Shown: one piece after another, positions 1 to 6,376 of the stretch
Layout: each line of letters begins with the position of its first letter
How positions within the stretch are numbered: the first letter of the stretch is position 1
Assembly (NCBI GenBank): GCA_019307545.1
Contig: JAFDJI010000246.1
Coordinates: forward strand, 1-9,221
Source of the DNA: Deltaproteobacteria bacterium
Lineage (GTDB): Bacteria; Myxococcota_A; UBA796; GCA-2862545
Reading direction: 5' to 3'
Length of the DNA: 9,221 nt
Notes under the pieces: model-generated
Told to the model about the DNA's origin: nothing
Seen by the model: the letters and a program-made list of their open reading frames with translations, nothing else
Databases searched by the model: none
Program-made: the position numbers and the translations under genes

Positions 1-320
1 GGCGGCGCAGCGACGACGTCGAGTTGGAGGACGCGCCGGCCTCCGCCCATGTCCGCCGCTCCGACCAGGAGGGGTTCGACCCGCCGCTGCACGTGGTACG
101 CCGGTCGATGCCGTGGTCCGACGGGGAGTGGGAGGGCCTGGTGTTCGTGGCGTTCGGTCGGTCGCTGCACCCGTTCGAGGCCCAACTCCGGCGGATGGTC
201 GGGCTCGACGACGGGATCACCGACGCGCTCTTCCGCTTCACCAAGCCCGTGTCAGGGGGCTACTACTGGTGCCCGCCCACCCTCGGCAACCGTCTCGACC
301 TGCGCGCGCTGCGGCATTAG
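1..320 (+). CDS. Dyp-type (YfeX-like) heme peroxidase, C-terminal part
   Basis: This is the last 105 or so codons of a dye-decolorizing-type heme peroxidase; the reading frame is open from base 3 and stops with TAG at 318-320. The segment matches the C-terminal half of the YfeX/porphyrin-peroxidase branch: a DDVEL element, then AHVRRS, VVRRSMPW, GLVFVAFGRSL, RFTKPVSGGYYWCPP. His at 48-50 fits the proximal heme ligand. The Arg codon at 99-101 lies exactly 17 residues later, the same spacing as the YfeX His215/Arg232 pair, so it fits the distal catalytic Arg. The N-terminal ferredoxin-like half with the GXXDG motif lies outside the window. These enzymes oxidise porphyrins and dyes with peroxide, usually in the cytoplasm or inside encapsulins; no encapsulin-targeting tail is evident at this C terminus. 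The HD-domain gene follows after 22 bp and may be co-transcribed. Confidence 0.88.
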   Translation, partial: RRSDDVELEDAPASAHVRRSDQEGFDPPLHVVRRSMPWSDGEWEGLVFVAFGRSLHPFEAQLRRMVGLDDGITDALFRFTKPVSGGYYWCPPTLGNRLDLRALRH

Positions 321-329
321 CCCGACTCC

Positions 330-335
330 AGGAGG
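330..335 (+). promoter_or_regulatory. Shine-Dalgarno site for the HD-domain gene
   Basis: AGGAGG lies seven bases before the ATG at 343. This near-perfect site decides the start and rules out longer readings through the peroxidase gene. Confidence 0.8.
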
Positions 336-342
336 ACACGCA

Positions 343-915
343 ATGCCCCTGACCCGAGCCGAAGCCTGGGCCCACCTCTGCGAATGGACGGAGACCGACG
401 CCTTGCGCAAGCACGCACGGGCGGTGGAGATCGTGATGCGGGCCGCTGCCCACCGCTATGGGGCGGGGGCGGAGGACGAGGAACTGTGGGCGGTGGCCGG
501 ACTGCTCCACGACGCTGACTACGAGAAGTGGCCGGAGGACCACCCGAACCGCACCGTCGCCTGGTTGCGGGATCGCGGCGAGGAGGCCCTCGCTCATGCG
601 GTCTCCGCCCACTACACCAAGTGGGGGGTGCCCTACAACAACCAGCTCGAACGGGCGCTGGTCGCCTGCGACGAGCTTGCCGGGTTCGTGGGCGCCTGCT
701 GCTTCGTACGGCCCGACGGGATCCACACCCTCGCCCCGAAGAGCGTGAAGAAGAAGCTCAAGAGCAGGGGTTTCGCCGCCAAGGTCGACCGCGGGGAGAT
801 CCACGCCGGGGTGGAGATGCTCGGGGTCGACCTCGGAGAGCACATCCAACTGGTGATCGACGCCCTGCGGCCCCATGCGGACGAGTTGGGGTTGAACGGG
901 ACCGGCGCGTCCTGA
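343..915 (+). CDS. HD-domain metal-dependent phosphohydrolase-like protein
   Basis: The product is 190 residues, the usual size of stand-alone HD-domain proteins of this type. Candidate metal ligands are visible in order: His24 in LRKHARAVE, the His56-Asp57 doublet in GLLHDADYEKWPEDHP, His67, His90 in AVSAHYTKWGVP, and Asp110 in ALVACDELAGF. A later SVKKKLKSRGFA segment and a GVDLGEHI segment are typical of this subfamily. Known HD proteins hydrolyse phosphomonoesters or phosphodiesters using divalent metal; the substrate here is unknown. No signal peptide is seen, so it is probably cytoplasmic. The start is fixed by AGGAGG. The gene sits 22 bp after the peroxidase gene and ends flush against the stop codon of the convergent gene at 916. 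Confidence 0.87.
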   Translation: MPLTRAEAWAHLCEWTETDALRKHARAVEIVMRAAAHRYGAGAEDEELWAVAGLLHDADYEKWPEDHPNRTVAWLRDRGEEALAHAVSAHYTKWGVPYNNQLERALVACDELAGFVGACCFVRPDGIHTLAPKSVKKKLKSRGFAAKVDRGEIHAGVEMLGVDLGEHIQLVIDALRPHADELGLNGTGAS

Positions 916-3900
916 TCAGGGGAGCGCCCCGCACTCCCAGTCGCCCTGGGGATCGACCACCTCCCAGGTGCTGTTCGGGTAATGAATTGTGCAGCTGCAG
1001 TAGTACTCTCCCGTCCCTTCGCCACTCCCCCACGTCCCCATGCCTCCTTCGAGCCACTCGCAAAGCCGGAATGCAGAGCCGGCACCGCCGGAAGTGGTGC
1101 TGCCACTGCCGGAAGTTGTCCCGCCCTGCCCGCCTGCAGCCCCGCCGTTTGCCGCCGTAATGAGGGCCGGCGCGCACCCCATGGCGATGGCCTGATCGGC
1201 CGTCTGCTGGGCCATCTGTTGGTAGATGTCCTCTGGGAAGGAGCGAAACTGCTGGATGAGGAAGGCCTGGTGTTGGCAACTCTGCCGATTGGGGTCGGAC
1301 GGATCGCCGCCCGGCGGGGGCATGGGCACGCAGCCGGTGCCCTGCTCGTTCCACATGTAGTTGGTCGGGCAGTAGCAGGAAGGCTCGCGTTTGCCGCGGT
1401 TCCAGCGGGCTTCGGCGTTGGCGAACATCGAGCAGTCGTAGTCGGCGACCTGCGCCTGGGGGTTCGTCCGCTCCTTCACGACGTCCCGCCCCACCCCGAG
1501 GCAGATCGCCGACTGGTCCGTCATCTCCCGCACCGAGTCCGGGAACAGGTCCGCGGCGGCAAACGACGCCTCCGCTTCCCCCGCCGCGACCGCGATGAAC
1601 TCCCGGGTGTCGAAGTCGAGCGAGATCGATGCGAGGCGTTCTGTGCGTGGATTCAGGGCGTTGGTGGACGTCTCCAGCGCCGCCACCTTGGGCGCCAGGG
1701 TGTTCAGCTTCGCCTGCTCCTGGTCCAGGCACGCTCCCCCGGTGCGGAACAACGACGTGACCTCGCGGTGCAACCCGCGCATGCGGCGGACCACCCGCTT
1801 GTTCTCCTTGCTGGGCGCTTCGTCGAGCATGCCCTCTGCCTCCTGCAGGATGCCGGTCGCCTCCTCCTCCAACGATGCGAACACGGCGACCTGGGGGCGG
1901 GCCCCCTCCAACAGGGGGGTTGCGGATTCGACCTGCCCGCGCGCACGCGCCAGGGCTGGCAGTGCGCGGCCCAAGTAGTCCCTCACCTGCGCCAGTTCGG
2001 CCTCGAACCCGAAGATCTCGTCCTTCAGGGCGGTCGCCTGTTTCGCGGCCGCCTCGGCCGCGGCGACCTGCTCCAGGGTGTTGTCCCGCCAACCCTTGGT
2101 GGCGTCATGAGCCTCCGATGCCCGCTCCATCAGGCGGGTCAACTCGGGGATGTCCTCGGTGACGCGAATGCGCTCCGCGGTCTCGCAGGTCTCCAGCGCG
2201 CTCTCCCCGACCCGACTCCTGGATTCCGACGCCTGCTCGGCTGACTGGTAGGCGGTCTGCGCGTGCCCATCGATGGTCTCCCGGGCGGTGGGTACGACGG
2301 CCCCCACCCGTTCCAACGCCTTCACCTCGCGCTCCATGGGACCCAGGGAGCGGTTGTACTCCCTGATCTCAGCCCCTACCGCCTCGCGAACCGCTGCCAC
2401 CGAGGCACAGGTGCTCTCGACCTGGGCCTTGGTGCCGATGGCGCGTCCGCGCGTGTCCAGGAGCGCTTCCCACAGGCGGACCAGATCCTCTGACGCCCCT
2501 GGCTCCCGCTCCTCCTCTTCGGGGGGTGGGCCGCTCCAGCGAACGTCGACGGTGACCTCCTTCGGTTCGTACCCGTACGGGTGGACGGTGCAGGTCCAGG
2601 AGACGCCGTCTTTCAGCTTCTCATAGGTGCGGAACACCTTGCTCCTCACCTGCCAGGTGCCGTTGGTGCGGTCCTTGGGAGGCGGGCTCCACACCTCGAA
2701 GAAGTCGCTCCACTTGCACTCCTCGTACACCGGAAGGCCAGCGCCGAAGTGCCCCAGGTTGGACACCTCGTAAGTGAGCGCGACATCGACGGTGTACAAA
2801 CCCCTGCTGCTCCGGTCGGGTCGGATGCGCACCCGCGGATACTGTGAGGAGTCGTCCAACATCTCGACCTCGGGCTGCTCCACCCGAAAGGCGTCCACGT
2901 TGCCGGTCTCGTCACCAGAACGGGATCGGGCTCGCGTGTAGCTGGTGCCCCCGACGAACTCCTCGAGGTCCATGTGCACCTGGGCGTTGCCGTCGTAGTC
3001 ATAGAGGAGGAAGTTGTCTGGTGGCGTTTGCCAGTAGACCTCCGGGAAGGGGTGCAGGCGCCCGGCCGCGCGGTCCTCCTCGATCGCCTCCATGATGACC
3101 AGGAAGGCCTTGGTCATGTCGGGAAGGGCGAAGTCGAAGCCGACGTTGCCCGACAGGGTGGCCGCCACGGGCGACCAGAAGTTGTAGAACCGACCCTCTC
3201 GCGTGGCATGGGCTTCGGCGAGCCAGGTGTCGCCCCCCTGGATGATCCCAAGGTTGGCGGACGGGTTGGCGTCGATCATCCGCTGGAAGACCGTGCGGAT
3301 GCGAGCCATGTCGGGGGCGTTGGTGGGTTCCCGCAAGTACTGGCGGCGGAAGTCCCGCAGGGCGGTCAGCGTCTCCTCGGTCATCGCCCAGGCATGCATC
3401 TTCTGCACGCTCCACCAGTCGGGCGCATGCCCGAACACCGCGTGCCCACGCAGGTCGGTGAAGTCGCCGTGGCTGTGACAATCCTGCCTGAAGTGGAGGA
3501 AGGGACCGGGGTTGCCGTCTGCCACCGCCTGCGCCCACAGCGCATCACCCTGCCGCTCGCGCGCCTCCACGGCCGGCCCCTGCGCCTGGGTCGCCAGTCC
3601 GAGGAGATCGTCCCAGGTGAACACCACCCGTTCGCCCCGGGCCGCGCGCTGGTACTTGTCCTGCAGGGCCCGCTCCACGAAGCAGTGGTAGTTGCGCCAC
3701 ACCCTGCCCATCGCCGGGTTGCCGAAGGGGCTCTCGGGGCCGAGGATCGCGGTGAGGTTGTCCCCACTGAAGTCGAACACGTCCCGGAGCGCGACCAGGC
3801 GATCTACGGGATCATTGCGGGGGTCGGCGGCCCGCCGAATCGAGGCCGCGTGACCCGGGCTCCCGTGGGCAATGATCGCCTCGGGTGTGGCGAGGAACAG

Positions 3901-4119
3901 CGGGTTGACGTCCGGGTCGACGTCGATGGACTGGGTGCCGCTGGCGATCTGGAAGGCCTGCCGGTCGGTGAATCCGGCGTGCAGGGCCAGGTAGTAGGTC
4001 CACAGGTAGTGGGTGTCGAAGTCGTAGGCCTGCGCGCGTACCGGGGCTGTGAGGAACGCCACCAGCAGCGCCACGATGATGACGACGACCCGAATACGGC
4101 TGCGATGCCCTGGTCTCAT
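916..4119 (-). CDS. Large secreted protein: zinc-PLC-like (DUF6765-like) N-terminal domain, helical region and Cys-rich tail
   Basis: The product is 1067 residues. The ATG at 4119 overlaps the upstream stop as ATGA and has GGAGG at 4130-4134. Residues 1-31 form a signal peptide: basic start, hydrophobic VVVIIVALLVAFL, likely cleavage after AQA. Residues 32-370 resemble zinc-dependent phospholipase C/P1-nuclease-fold proteins of the DUF6765 kind: DFDTHYLWTYYLALHAGF, QSIDVDPDVN, then HFRQDCHSHGDF and GHAVFGHAPDWW. Likely zinc ligands are His37, one of Asp66/Asp68, His209, Asp213, His217 and His231. Residues 375-530 look beta-rich and hold two Cys (468, 510). Residues 545-830 are Ala/Glu/Arg-rich and probably helical or coiled-coil. 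The tail has two C...CxC...C clusters flanking a Gly/Ser/Thr linker (about 991-1015). I infer a surface or secreted phosphodiester or phospholipid hydrolase or binding protein; activity is unproven. It may be translationally coupled to the lipoprotein gene. Confidence 0.72.
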   Translation of the reverse strand: MRPGHRSRIRVVVIIVALLVAFLTAPVRAQAYDFDTHYLWTYYLALHAGFTDRQAFQIASGTQSIDVDPDVNPLFLATPEAIIAHGSPGHAASIRRAADPRNDPVDRLVALRDVFDFSGDNLTAILGPESPFGNPAMGRVWRNYHCFVERALQDKYQRAARGERVVFTWDDLLGLATQAQGPAVEARERQGDALWAQAVADGNPGPFLHFRQDCHSHGDFTDLRGHAVFGHAPDWWSVQKMHAWAMTEETLTALRDFRRQYLREPTNAPDMARIRTVFQRMIDANPSANLGIIQGGDTWLAEAHATREGRFYNFWSPVAATLSGNVGFDFALPDMTKAFLVIMEAIEEDRAAGRLHPFPEVYWQTPPDNFLLYDYDGNAQVHMDLEEFVGGTSYTRARSRSGDETGNVDAFRVEQPEVEMLDDSSQYPRVRIRPDRSSRGLYTVDVALTYEVSNLGHFGAGLPVYEECKWSDFFEVWSPPPKDRTNGTWQVRSKVFRTYEKLKDGVSWTCTVHPYGYEPKEVTVDVRWSGPPPEEEEREPGASEDLVRLWEALLDTRGRAIGTKAQVESTCASVAAVREAVGAEIREYNRSLGPMEREVKALERVGAVVPTARETIDGHAQTAYQSAEQASESRSRVGESALETCETAERIRVTEDIPELTRLMERASEAHDATKGWRDNTLEQVAAAEAAAKQATALKDEIFGFEAELAQVRDYLGRALPALARARGQVESATPLLEGARPQVAVFASLEEEATGILQEAEGMLDEAPSKENKRVVRRMRGLHREVTSLFRTGGACLDQEQAKLNTLAPKVAALETSTNALNPRTERLASISLDFDTREFIAVAAGEAEASFAAADLFPDSVREMTDQSAICLGVGRDVVKERTNPQAQVADYDCSMFANAEARWNRGKREPSCYCPTNYMWNEQGTGCVPMPPPGGDPSDPNRQSCQHQAFLIQQFRSFPEDIYQQMAQQTADQAIAMGCAPALITAANGGAAGGQGGTTSGSGSTTSGGAGSAFRLCEWLEGGMGTWGSGEGTGEYYCSCTIHYPNSTWEVVDPQGDWECGALP

Positions 4120-5462
4120 GGCAGATACGCCTCCAGCAGCCCCGCCCACAGCTCGGAGCGGTGCCATTCCGCCACCTCGCCGGCCACGATGGCGCCGTCG
4201 ATGGCGAGGGCGGGCGGCGCCAGGTGCGTCTCCCACATGTTGCCGTCGTCGGCGGTGTCCCAGGGCACGGCGGCAAACCCGAAGACCGCGGGAATGGCGA
4301 CCGCCGAGTCCCACTGGTCGCTCCCCGCCACGACATCGAGCGTGCCCTCCATCCGTTCTGCGGCGGGTGAGATGGCATCACCGGAGGCACAGGTATGGTC
4401 GGCACTGGGGCTGACGGAATCGTGGATGTTGTCCCAGCCGGAGCCGTTCCACCGATTCCAGGTGCAGTAGTGACTGCTCTGCCCCTCGCGAATCAGTACG
4501 AAAAGCTCGCCTCCAGAGACAGGGGCGGGCACGGTCTGGGAACTGTTCTTGTTCCAGGGGATGCCTACCGTAGCCGAGCCGTCGGGCTCCCCGATCCACA
4601 CGAACACGAAGTGGTCCCGTTCGCTGGTGTGCGTCGGATGGGCAGCGACGTACAACTCCCCGTCATCGCTGAGGGCAGCCTCGATGTACATCGCGTCGGC
4701 CTGGCCGGGGTTCTCCGCCACCAGCACCGTCTCCGGGTCCTTGTCGTGGTCCGTCCCATCGAAGGTGACCGGAGCGGTCACGGCCCAATCGTCAGTCTTG
4801 AGCCCGTAGGACGCGGTCTGTCCGGTCACCCGGAGGAAGGGTTGCACATGGTTGGACCCGACGGACTGGTCGGCCTGGAGGATGTACTCCCATAGAAAGG
4901 CGGTGTTGCTGGTGCCGCCAACCGCGACCTCCTCCACGGTCGGGGTGCTGCCGTCGAAGAACTGGAGTCCCAACTTCGCCGAACCGTTCCCGTCGTCGCT
5001 CAGCCACGCGTGGAAGGTCACCGGTCCAGTCACCTCGACGTGATAGTCCGGCAGCAGGTCACGACCCTCGCTGGTATCGCTGTGGATGGCTGCGGCGGAG
5101 TCGCCGATCACGGGCTCGAACTCGGTCACCACCATCTGGGTGTCGGAGATCGAGAAGTTCACCAGGCCATTGAGAGGATTCCCCGAGGGACCGGTCCAGT
5201 CCTCGAAGTCCCAGTTGGTGTCGGCGACGACGGTGGTGTCCGAGTCCGAATCCGAATCCGAATCCGAATCCGAATCCGAGTCCGAGTCCGAGTCCGTGTC
5301 GGCGTCTGAGTCCGTGTCGGTGTCCGAGTCGGTATCGGTGTCCGAGTCGGTATCGGTGTCCGAGTCGGTATCGGTATCGGTATCGGTGTCCTCACCGTTG
5401 CAGCCCACCAAGGCCAGGGGAACGACCAACACCAACGCAATCGTGAGGGGGGACAGTCGCAT
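4116..5462 (-). CDS. Ser/Asp-repeat lipoprotein with unrecognised beta-rich exodomain
   Basis: The product is 448 residues. The ATG at 5462 is preceded by GAGG with a good spacing; an in-frame TTG six codons upstream is less likely. Residues 1-20 are a lipoprotein signal and LALVGC gives the lipidated Cys21. Residues 24-75 are an unbroken X-Asp dipeptide run: first mostly Thr-Asp with Ser-Asp spaced every three units, then nine Ser-Asp. This is a long acidic, flexible spacer that would hold the exodomain away from the membrane. Residues 81-230 (NWDFEDWTGPSGNP, PVTFHAWLSDDGNG) resemble a jelly-roll or carbohydrate-binding-like module, by style only. Residues 235-448 (DHDKDPETVLVAENPGQA, DGELYVAAHP, FVFVWIGEPDGSATVGIPW) form a second module with two Cys (333, 358) that may pair. 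I do not recognise either module as a named family. The stop overlaps the next gene by four bases. Confidence 0.82.
   Translation of the reverse strand: MRLSPLTIALVLVVPLALVGCNGEDTDTDTDTDSDTDTDSDTDTDSDTDTDSDADTDSDSDSDSDSDSDSDSDSDTTVVADTNWDFEDWTGPSGNPLNGLVNFSISDTQMVVTEFEPVIGDSAAAIHSDTSEGRDLLPDYHVEVTGPVTFHAWLSDDGNGSAKLGLQFFDGSTPTVEEVAVGGTSNTAFLWEYILQADQSVGSNHVQPFLRVTGQTASYGLKTDDWAVTAPVTFDGTDHDKDPETVLVAENPGQADAMYIEAALSDDGELYVAAHPTHTSERDHFVFVWIGEPDGSATVGIPWNKNSSQTVPAPVSGGELFVLIREGQSSHYCTWNRWNGSGWDNIHDSVSPSADHTCASGDAISPAAERMEGTLDVVAGSDQWDSAVAIPAVFGFAAVPWDTADDGNMWETHLAPPALAIDGAIVAGEVAEWHRSELWAGLLEAYLP
4130..4134 (-). promoter_or_regulatory. Shine-Dalgarno site inside the lipoprotein gene
   Basis: GGAGG on the minus strand lies ten bases before the ATG at 4119, within the last codons of the lipoprotein gene. 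Together with the ATGA overlap it supports this start over in-frame starts further upstream, which would give an Arg-rich, non-signal N terminus. Confidence 0.6.
5238..5390 (-). repeat. Short tandem repeats coding a Thr-Asp/Ser-Asp linker
   Basis: A 153-bp low-complexity tract inside the lipoprotein gene. On the plus strand the gene-start-proximal part (about 5328-5363) contains two perfect copies of the 18-mer GTCGGTATCGGTGTCCGA plus partial copies. The other end (about 5241-5294) is a 6-bp CGAATC/CGAGTC repeat with nine units, the middle five ending in ATC and the rest in GTC. All units are multiples of six, so gain or loss of a unit keeps the reading frame and only changes linker length. 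Confidence 0.93.
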
Positions 5463-5470
5463 CGGAACCT

Positions 5471-5502
5471 CGCGGGGCAACGGCGGAACTGTACCCCCCG
5501 CG
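5471..5502 (-). promoter_or_regulatory. Inverted repeat in the leader of the lipoprotein gene
   Basis: Arms CGCGGGG (5471-5477) and CCCCGCG (5496-5502) form a 7-bp perfect all-GC stem around an 18-base loop. They fill most of the 51-bp gap between the DUF4097-type gene and the lipoprotein gene. In the minus-strand transcript the downstream arm touches the GAGG ribosome-binding site, sharing its first G. It could modulate lipoprotein translation or act as a processing or weak termination hairpin; there is no U-run. Chance pairing in GC-rich DNA is possible. Confidence 0.35.
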
Positions 5503-5513
5503 ACGACCGGACG

Positions 5514-6313
5514 TCAGCCCCCGATGGTCACCGAGATGGTGCCAAAGCTCGTTCCGAGGGTCGACGTGGGACCTTCCTCCCCCACCACGATCCACCCGTG
5601 GTTGTCCTCGACCCACATCTCGTGGATGCGGTCACCCCGATCGTCGGCGTGGATCTTGCCGAAAGAGGTGTCCATCTCGACCCGTCCCGTGAAGGCTCGC
5701 CCGACCTCGAGACGGACCGCACCCATGCTGGTGTTCAGGTGTACCGGACCGATCGCGTCGGGGCGCAGCACCACGTCGATCGACCCGTTGCTGGTGCCTC
5801 CGCGAAACGGTCCGCCGACCCGACGCGCCTGGATCCCACCATTGGAGGTCTGCGCCTCCACCTCTCCGGAGACATCCACCAGGTCGATCCCGCCGTTCGA
5901 GGAACGCGCGACGACCTGGCCGTCGTGCTGGTGCACTTCCACGGACCCGTTGGCGGTCACCACTTCGAGCTTTCCCGAGAGTCCGGACACCGAGACCGAA
6001 CCGTTGGCGGTTCGCACCTCGGCGCCCATCGCGGCGGGAACGCGAAGCGAGAGGCTCCCACCCGCTTCGATGTCCTTCGGGATCACCACCTCGGCGTGAA
6101 GGTGAGCACCGCCTTGTCCACGCTCGGATCGACCCGCACCTCGATGGACCCGTTTCGCGTCTCGACCTCCATCGCGGCTCCGGGAACATGCGCCAACTCG
6201 AGGACCTCGGTGCGGTCGGCGCGCACGCGGGAACCACCGTACGCGAGGGTGGTGGCAGAGAAGAGGGGGAGGAGCAAACCGATCGAGAGACAGGTGCGCG
6301 CGAGCCAACGCAT
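5514..6313 (-). pseudogene. DUF4097-type beta-solenoid exported protein, frameshifted
   Basis: Reading from the ATG at 6313 gives a signal peptide (MRWLARTCLSIGLLLPLFS, then ATTLA), then TEVLELAHVPGAAMEVETR, NGSIEV and VDPSVDKAVLTF, then a stop at 6083. The rest of the family signature continues in another frame: HAEVVIPKDIEAGGSLSLRV and on to the TGA at 5514-5516. A single base missing near 6095-6118 would restore a 266-residue protein. The body repeats an NG[SG][IV]xV-type motif at intervals of 18, 18, 18, 18, 21, 21, 21 and 18 residues, as expected of the right-handed beta-solenoid of DUF4097 'putative adhesin' proteins. The restored protein would be exported to the periplasm or surface; the role is unknown. 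It lies 63 bp after the membrane-protein gene and 51 bp before the lipoprotein gene. It may be a true pseudogene or an assembly error. Confidence 0.8.
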
Positions 6314-6318
6314 GGTGG

Positions 6319-6323
6319 CCTCC
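6319..6323 (-). promoter_or_regulatory. Shine-Dalgarno site for the DUF4097-type gene
   Basis: GGAGG on the minus strand lies five bases before the ATG at 6313. It fixes the start at the signal peptide and shows that translation begins in the frame that is later interrupted. Confidence 0.7.
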
Positions 6324-6376
6324 GGGCGAGAGCTGCAAAGCGTACGGGCCAGCAGGCAGACTATTGCCGGACCGGC

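Noticed and set aside
919..930. GGGG-AGCG-CCCC mini hairpin just inside the end of the large gene as a terminator
   Set aside because: A 4-bp stem without a T-run is too weak and common in GC-rich coding DNA.
758..2092. 444-codon minus-strand frame overlapping the HD gene and the large gene
   Set aside because: Low-complexity Arg/Gly/Pro translation in the wrong frame of two real genes.
982..2244. Long plus-strand open frame opposite the large secreted protein gene
   Set aside because: It is a GC-rich antisense shadow: Arg/Gly/Pro-rich, without a recognisable domain. The minus strand here has a coherent protein.
2974..4470. 498-codon plus-strand open frame spanning two minus-strand genes
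   Set aside because: It crosses the boundary of two well-supported genes, shows no domain, and its composition is typical of the antisense of high-GC coding DNA.
5086..6099. Plus-strand frame with Ser-Glu/Ser-Val repeats
   Set aside because: It is the reverse reading of the Thr-Asp/Ser-Asp repeat. The minus-strand version has a lipobox, signal peptide and ribosome-binding site; this one has none.
6366..6376. GCCGG-A-CCGGC palindrome just after the membrane-protein stop
   Set aside because: The loop is too short for a stable stem, and there is no T-run. Chance is sufficient to explain it.
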